Shown here one piece after another: positions 12,167-12,205 of a stretch of 12,205 nt of DNA. The stretch comes from JAAZFE01 sp034005635 (lineage in GTDB: Bacteria > Verrucomicrobiota > Kiritimatiellia > CAIQIC01 > Lenti-01): positions 1 through 12,205 of the forward strand of contig JAVEUJ010000072.1 of assembly GCA_034005635.1 (NCBI GenBank). The letters run 5' to 3'. The notes under the pieces were generated by a model. That model did no database searches, was not told the DNA's origin, and was given only the letters and a program-made list of their open reading frames with translations. Numbering within the stretch: position 1 is the stretch's first letter; the number at the start of each line of letters is the position of its first letter. The translations under genes were made by a program, and so were the position numbers.

Positions 12167-12205
12167 ATGAGAAACGCGTTAGGAAAGCGTGATTTTGAGG
12201 GATTG
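12167..12205 (+). CDS. Possible 5' end of a gene cut by the window edge
   Basis: ATG at 12167 opens a frame of 13 codons (MRNALGKRDFEGL) that runs off the window with no stop. The AT-rich sequence before it (AAAATAAGAGTTATAGAGATAG) would fit a promoter region, although TATAGA at 12152 has no properly spaced -35. There is no clear ribosome-binding site. Too short to identify. Confidence 0.2.
   Translation, partial: MRNALGKRDFEGL

Overview
The window reads as a chromosomal segment of a GC-rich bacterium. Its genes are core metabolic or respiratory. Its three longer non-coding stretches are packed with inverted and dispersed repeats. Several of these resemble extragenic repeats I associate with Kiritimatiellota, Lentisphaerota and Verrucomicrobiota: TTTTCCA...TGGAAAA inverted repeats, TTTGGAGTGC...GCACTCCAAA arms, GTAGTACAGCCTTCAGGCTG, CACGGATTACACCGATTTCAC and CGCAGAGGCGCAAAG. 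I therefore lean to the PVC superphylum, as an inference from repeat style and not from a marker gene.

Layout. (1) 75-485 (+) is a dihydroneopterin aldolase (folB), preceded by a TTTCCA/TGGAAA inverted repeat. It converges on (2) 501-1370 (-), an exported staphylococcal-nuclease-like protein. (3) 1371-1802 is non-coding, with a 163-bp nested inverted repeat and a plausible sigma70-type promoter. (4) 1803-9112 (+) is a compact six-gene operon for a membrane complex related to complex I and group 4 hydrogenases: hyfB-, hyfC-, hyfE-, hyfF- and hyfG-like genes, then a ferredoxin plus small-subunit fusion. Four of the five junctions are ATGA overlaps and the fifth is a 3-base gap. (5) 9113-9528 is a convergent intergenic region with a 115-bp palindromic element and two near-identical AT-cored palindromes. 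(6) 9529-11581 (-) is argB followed by argD, overlapping by 14 bases. (7) 11582-12205 is repeat-rich, with perhaps the first codons of another gene at the right edge.

The central point is operon (4). The NuoD/HycE-like subunit lacks the cysteines that bind the [NiFe] site: the first CxxC is replaced by A210/T213 and the C-terminal DPCxxC is absent. The small-subunit fusion keeps all twelve cysteines expected for three [4Fe-4S] clusters. The antiporter-like subunits keep most of their charged membrane residues. This is the signature of an energy-converting-hydrogenase-related (Ehr) complex: an ion-pumping oxidoreductase that is probably not a hydrogenase and whose electron donor and acceptor are unknown. 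No hydrogenase maturation gene, formate dehydrogenase or CO dehydrogenase is present here.

argB and argD encode the second and fourth steps of arginine synthesis. folB acts in folate synthesis. Neither has an obvious link to the Ehr complex.
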